A stretch of DNA of 64,000 bases, taken from positions 19,998,574 through 20,062,573 of the forward strand of contig OX579633.1 of the NCBI GenBank assembly GCA_951230915.1, given 5' to 3'. Each line of letters begins with the position of its first letter. The stretch's first letter is position 1. A program made the translations under genes and the position numbers. Under the pieces are notes generated by a model, which saw only the letters and a list, made by a program, of their open reading frames with translations, was not told the DNA's origin and ran no database searches. Below are positions 61,309 through 64,000 of this stretch, piece after piece. This DNA comes from Antitrichia curtipendula (taxonomy: Eukaryota; Streptophyta; Bryopsida; Hypnales; Leucodontaceae).

Positions 61309-61897
61309 TAGAGGTGTTGTTTGGAATGTGAATCTGGTCCAGAAGTAGGTCTAGGTTCATTCCTAAGACCCTCAGTAACAACACCTTTAACGCCAAGTGC
61401 AAACATACCTTTAGCAAAGAAGATGGGAGTACAACAGGTCCCTAACAAATTTGAGCATCCTATACATTATTTCCCAGTGGAATTTAGTAGTAACTCATGT
61501 ATTCCAACATCAATCACATAATCTGAAGTCTGAGGTATGCAGACTTCATCAGTGCATTCCATGTTCATACCAAAATTCAAATGAATGAAGTCATACACTA
61601 TTTTGAATGGCATCCATTTGCAGAAAAATCTCAGTTCCATTGAACAAAATGTTTTTTACAAAATTTGTATATTATGTATGTGATTTTATGTTCAGCAATT
61701 CCTGCATTCCAATTCCAATAAATAAAAAATAAAAAAAAGAATAAACTGGGCTCCCTGTTGAAGATTTGGTTACTATTTTCACACACTCACTGTTCTGTAA
61801 TATAATCACAATTGGAGACCGCTTCAAGGGAGATGGTGCATTGGATATGGAGACCATACTTCCACCTCAAAATTGTGTCCATATTTAGTGTTACGTA
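61309..61897. other. Short spacer, nothing recognised
   Basis: No defined repeat pair and no gene with recognisable motifs between the two transposons. Confidence 0.45.
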
Positions 61898-61899
61898 TA

Positions 61900-62169
61900 A
61901 GGTAGGCACCCCCAAAATGGCACCTGACCTTAAAGCGCCATCTACAGATTGTGTACATTTCCAAAGTCAGTTATGTACCTACGTGGATGGAGCACTTTCA
62001 GAAACAAACTTTGACCCTTAATAACTTTGCATACGATGTCCAAATGCCACGTTTTCTAGTGCATTGGAACCTCCTTTCACTTGCCAACAAGAATATATGA
62101 AAATTTGACCAGTCTAATAGTAGTAACTAGGATCAGTAGCAAAAAGTGGCAGTTTGGGTGTACCCACCT
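61900..62169. mobile_element. TA-flanked MITE, family M1 (270 bp)
   Basis: Ends AGGTAGGCACCCCC and GGTGTACCCACCT; TA at 61898-61899 and 62170-62171. The right half matches the left halves of 12540 and 60100 in inverse orientation, so this copy is inserted the other way round. Confidence 0.88.
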
Positions 62170-62171
62170 TA

Positions 62172-64000
62172 GGGCAATCATGGAGGTGGAAGGAATTATG
62201 GGAGAAAAAAACAGGTCAATAAGGAGGACAAAGTCCAACAAGGAATACATGTTTTTTTCTTCAAAATCCTGACAATAAGGAGATTAGCCAATGTAAACAC
62301 CTATCTACAAAGGGATGAAATATTTGATCAATGAATGAAAATTCCATAATCACTAATTCATGGGCTTCAAATCTCAAATGGATTTTTGAAGATGAAAATT
62401 AGGTTGATTTTACAACTTTTTTGAGTTCAAAGTTTCTTGAAAAAGTTATTCTACCAAGCTAAAATAAGGCTTGAAATTATAATTTGAACACAATTTGTAC
62501 TTTTCACTTAACTATGAGTAGTTGAGCTTCTAAAAATTCTATTTTACATATTCCTTATAGGATTGTTTTACCTACTACTATCCCTCTTGTATAAAGAGCT
62601 TCTTTTCTCATCACAATTCACACAAAAACAAGTGGCTTTTGAAGTTATGTAAGATAGTTGCCAAATATTTTTATTTCTTTGAATCTAATGCCGTTAATTT
62701 TTTTAAATTATAATTCATAGAATAAATGAACATCTTCAAAATCAAGGGGAATATGATTCAATTTTAGTAATCCATAATGAGTTGGGCATTGTTGACCCTG
62801 ACTTGACTTTCTACCATCCCAATATGTCCAACTGCCCTTTACTTTGGCCATAGATTGATCAAACTTGCCCAAGCTTGATATTTTGGACATTTTTTTTTTC
62901 CCTTCCTCTTTGGCTAGCTAAAACTTAAAACCCAATTGTTCACATTTTGAAGAATGTGCAAGTCATAAATTGTTGGAAAGATGGCTTTGTATGAGAGTTT
63001 TCTTGAAGCTAGTTCTCTATTGGAATTTTTTTGTACATATTCCGTAATTTGAAATGTTATGAATTTTGTGAACAAGTGAAAAACTTTATCACAAAAAGAA
63101 AGCAAAAAAATTTAAGCAAAACTATAGAATTAACTTGTGCAAAAGCCTCCTTGAATTATAGTTGCCTGGAATTTGGATGCCCCCCTCCCCAAAACATATT
63201 TTTCAACTTCAAACACTATAATCTCGCAATCTTTAAGGTCAAAACCTCCCATTTTTTTCAAACTTTGCCATCAAAGCAACCTATTTGAGTGTTTTTGGGT
63301 GAAACATAAACAATGAACTTTAGGGATTAAGGAAAATGTAACAAATATGTTTATCTTTTAGAATTAAAGAATGTAGAGATTCATAACATAATAACATTAT
63401 AAATTTTAATTTTTTGGGAGAATTTCAAAATGCATTGGGAGGCAGCTAGATTATTGAGACTATAAAAACTAAGTTATAGTATTTTTTTTTCTTAATTACC
63501 TCCCTTACATATGAACTAAAAACTAAAATTGAAGTACATAAAGCTTTCATTTAACAATGCACCCAAAAGAGGCAGTCATTGCTTGCCCCTACTTGATTAC
63601 TATGGATCATCTTTTGAGTGGGTGAAAACAATAGAACAATTTTAATCAATTTTCCTAAAAAAACAACCTACAAATCATATTTAATTAATCCATTGCAATT
63701 CATATTTCTTGGTCTGTTGATATCAATTATGAATTTTTTATAGTTAAAATGACAGAATGCTGTAAATTGTCCTTGACTTGAAATATATGCATCATTTGAA
63801 TATTGGAAACTATAATCTTAACTCTTTTATAGGAGGGGCAATTTTAGCTCTCTAGTTGTTTTCTCAGTCTAAATATTAGTGAGAGTCCCTATCTCTGGAG
63901 AAGACAACTTACTTGCCCTCCAAAAAATTACCCACTCCACCCCCCTCATAAATGAAAATATTTTTTTACACCCCCTATAGATACATGGTATAAGCTGATA
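62172..64000. other. AT-rich spacer with one solo transposon end
   Basis: 'gagtgtttttgggtgaaacataaa' to CTTTAGGGA (ending 63326) followed by TTAA (63327-63330) matches the left terminus of the 60360 element, inverted. The other end was not found. Nothing else recognised. Confidence 0.45.

Overview
This window looks like nuclear DNA of a land plant. It is strongly AT-rich, its genes are split by short GT-AG introns, and its gene set is typical of green plants: chloroplast-type uroporphyrinogen decarboxylase, adenine phosphoribosyltransferase, APS kinase, an STP-type sugar carrier relic, a class-3 lipase and a plant TMEM62-like phosphoesterase. Small introns (mostly 80-500 bp) and very low GC would suit a moss or another seed-free plant, but I cannot fix the lineage from sequence alone.

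Genes lie almost entirely in the first 30 kb. From left to right they are: adenine phosphoribosyltransferase (+, 2317-4093, six exons, complete); a hexose-transporter pseudogene (+, about 7400-8931); uroporphyrinogen decarboxylase (-, 9206-12191, five exons, 403 codons); a class-3/diacylglycerol lipase-like gene (-, 15049-20282, about 17 exons); a TMEM62/At3g03305-like metallophosphoesterase (-, 21083-24510, five exons); a divergent unrecognised two-exon fragment (+, 24910-25310); and an APS-kinase-like reading frame with an altered P-loop (-, 28775-29416). These are unrelated housekeeping functions (purine salvage, heme/chlorophyll synthesis, lipid turnover, sulfate activation), not an operon-like system.

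From about 30 kb to the right edge the window is a transposon graveyard. Its largest structure is a pair of degenerate inverted arms (32.5-35.2 kb and 53.4-55.9 kb) around about 18 kb of very AT-rich sequence. Each arm was later hit by a different transposon: a CACTA element with a TCT target duplication in the left arm, and a TTAA-flanked element in the right arm. The intact partner arm preserves the empty site in each case.

The most notable signal is a set of small TTAA-flanked, CCC-starting terminal-inverted-repeat elements (945, 676, 222 and 79 bp, plus solo ends). These are the terminal hallmarks of the piggyBac superfamily, which is not commonly described in land plants. Other elements include a TA-flanked MITE family with three complete copies and one truncated copy, a Stowaway-type MITE, a tRNA-derived SINE, a 313-bp MITE with a CpG-rich interior, a decayed gag with two zinc knuckles, minisatellites and fold-back repeats. 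I saw no CRISPR array, rRNA gene or intact tRNA gene. Exon coordinates are hand-derived from codon phase and splice signals, with no transcript support.
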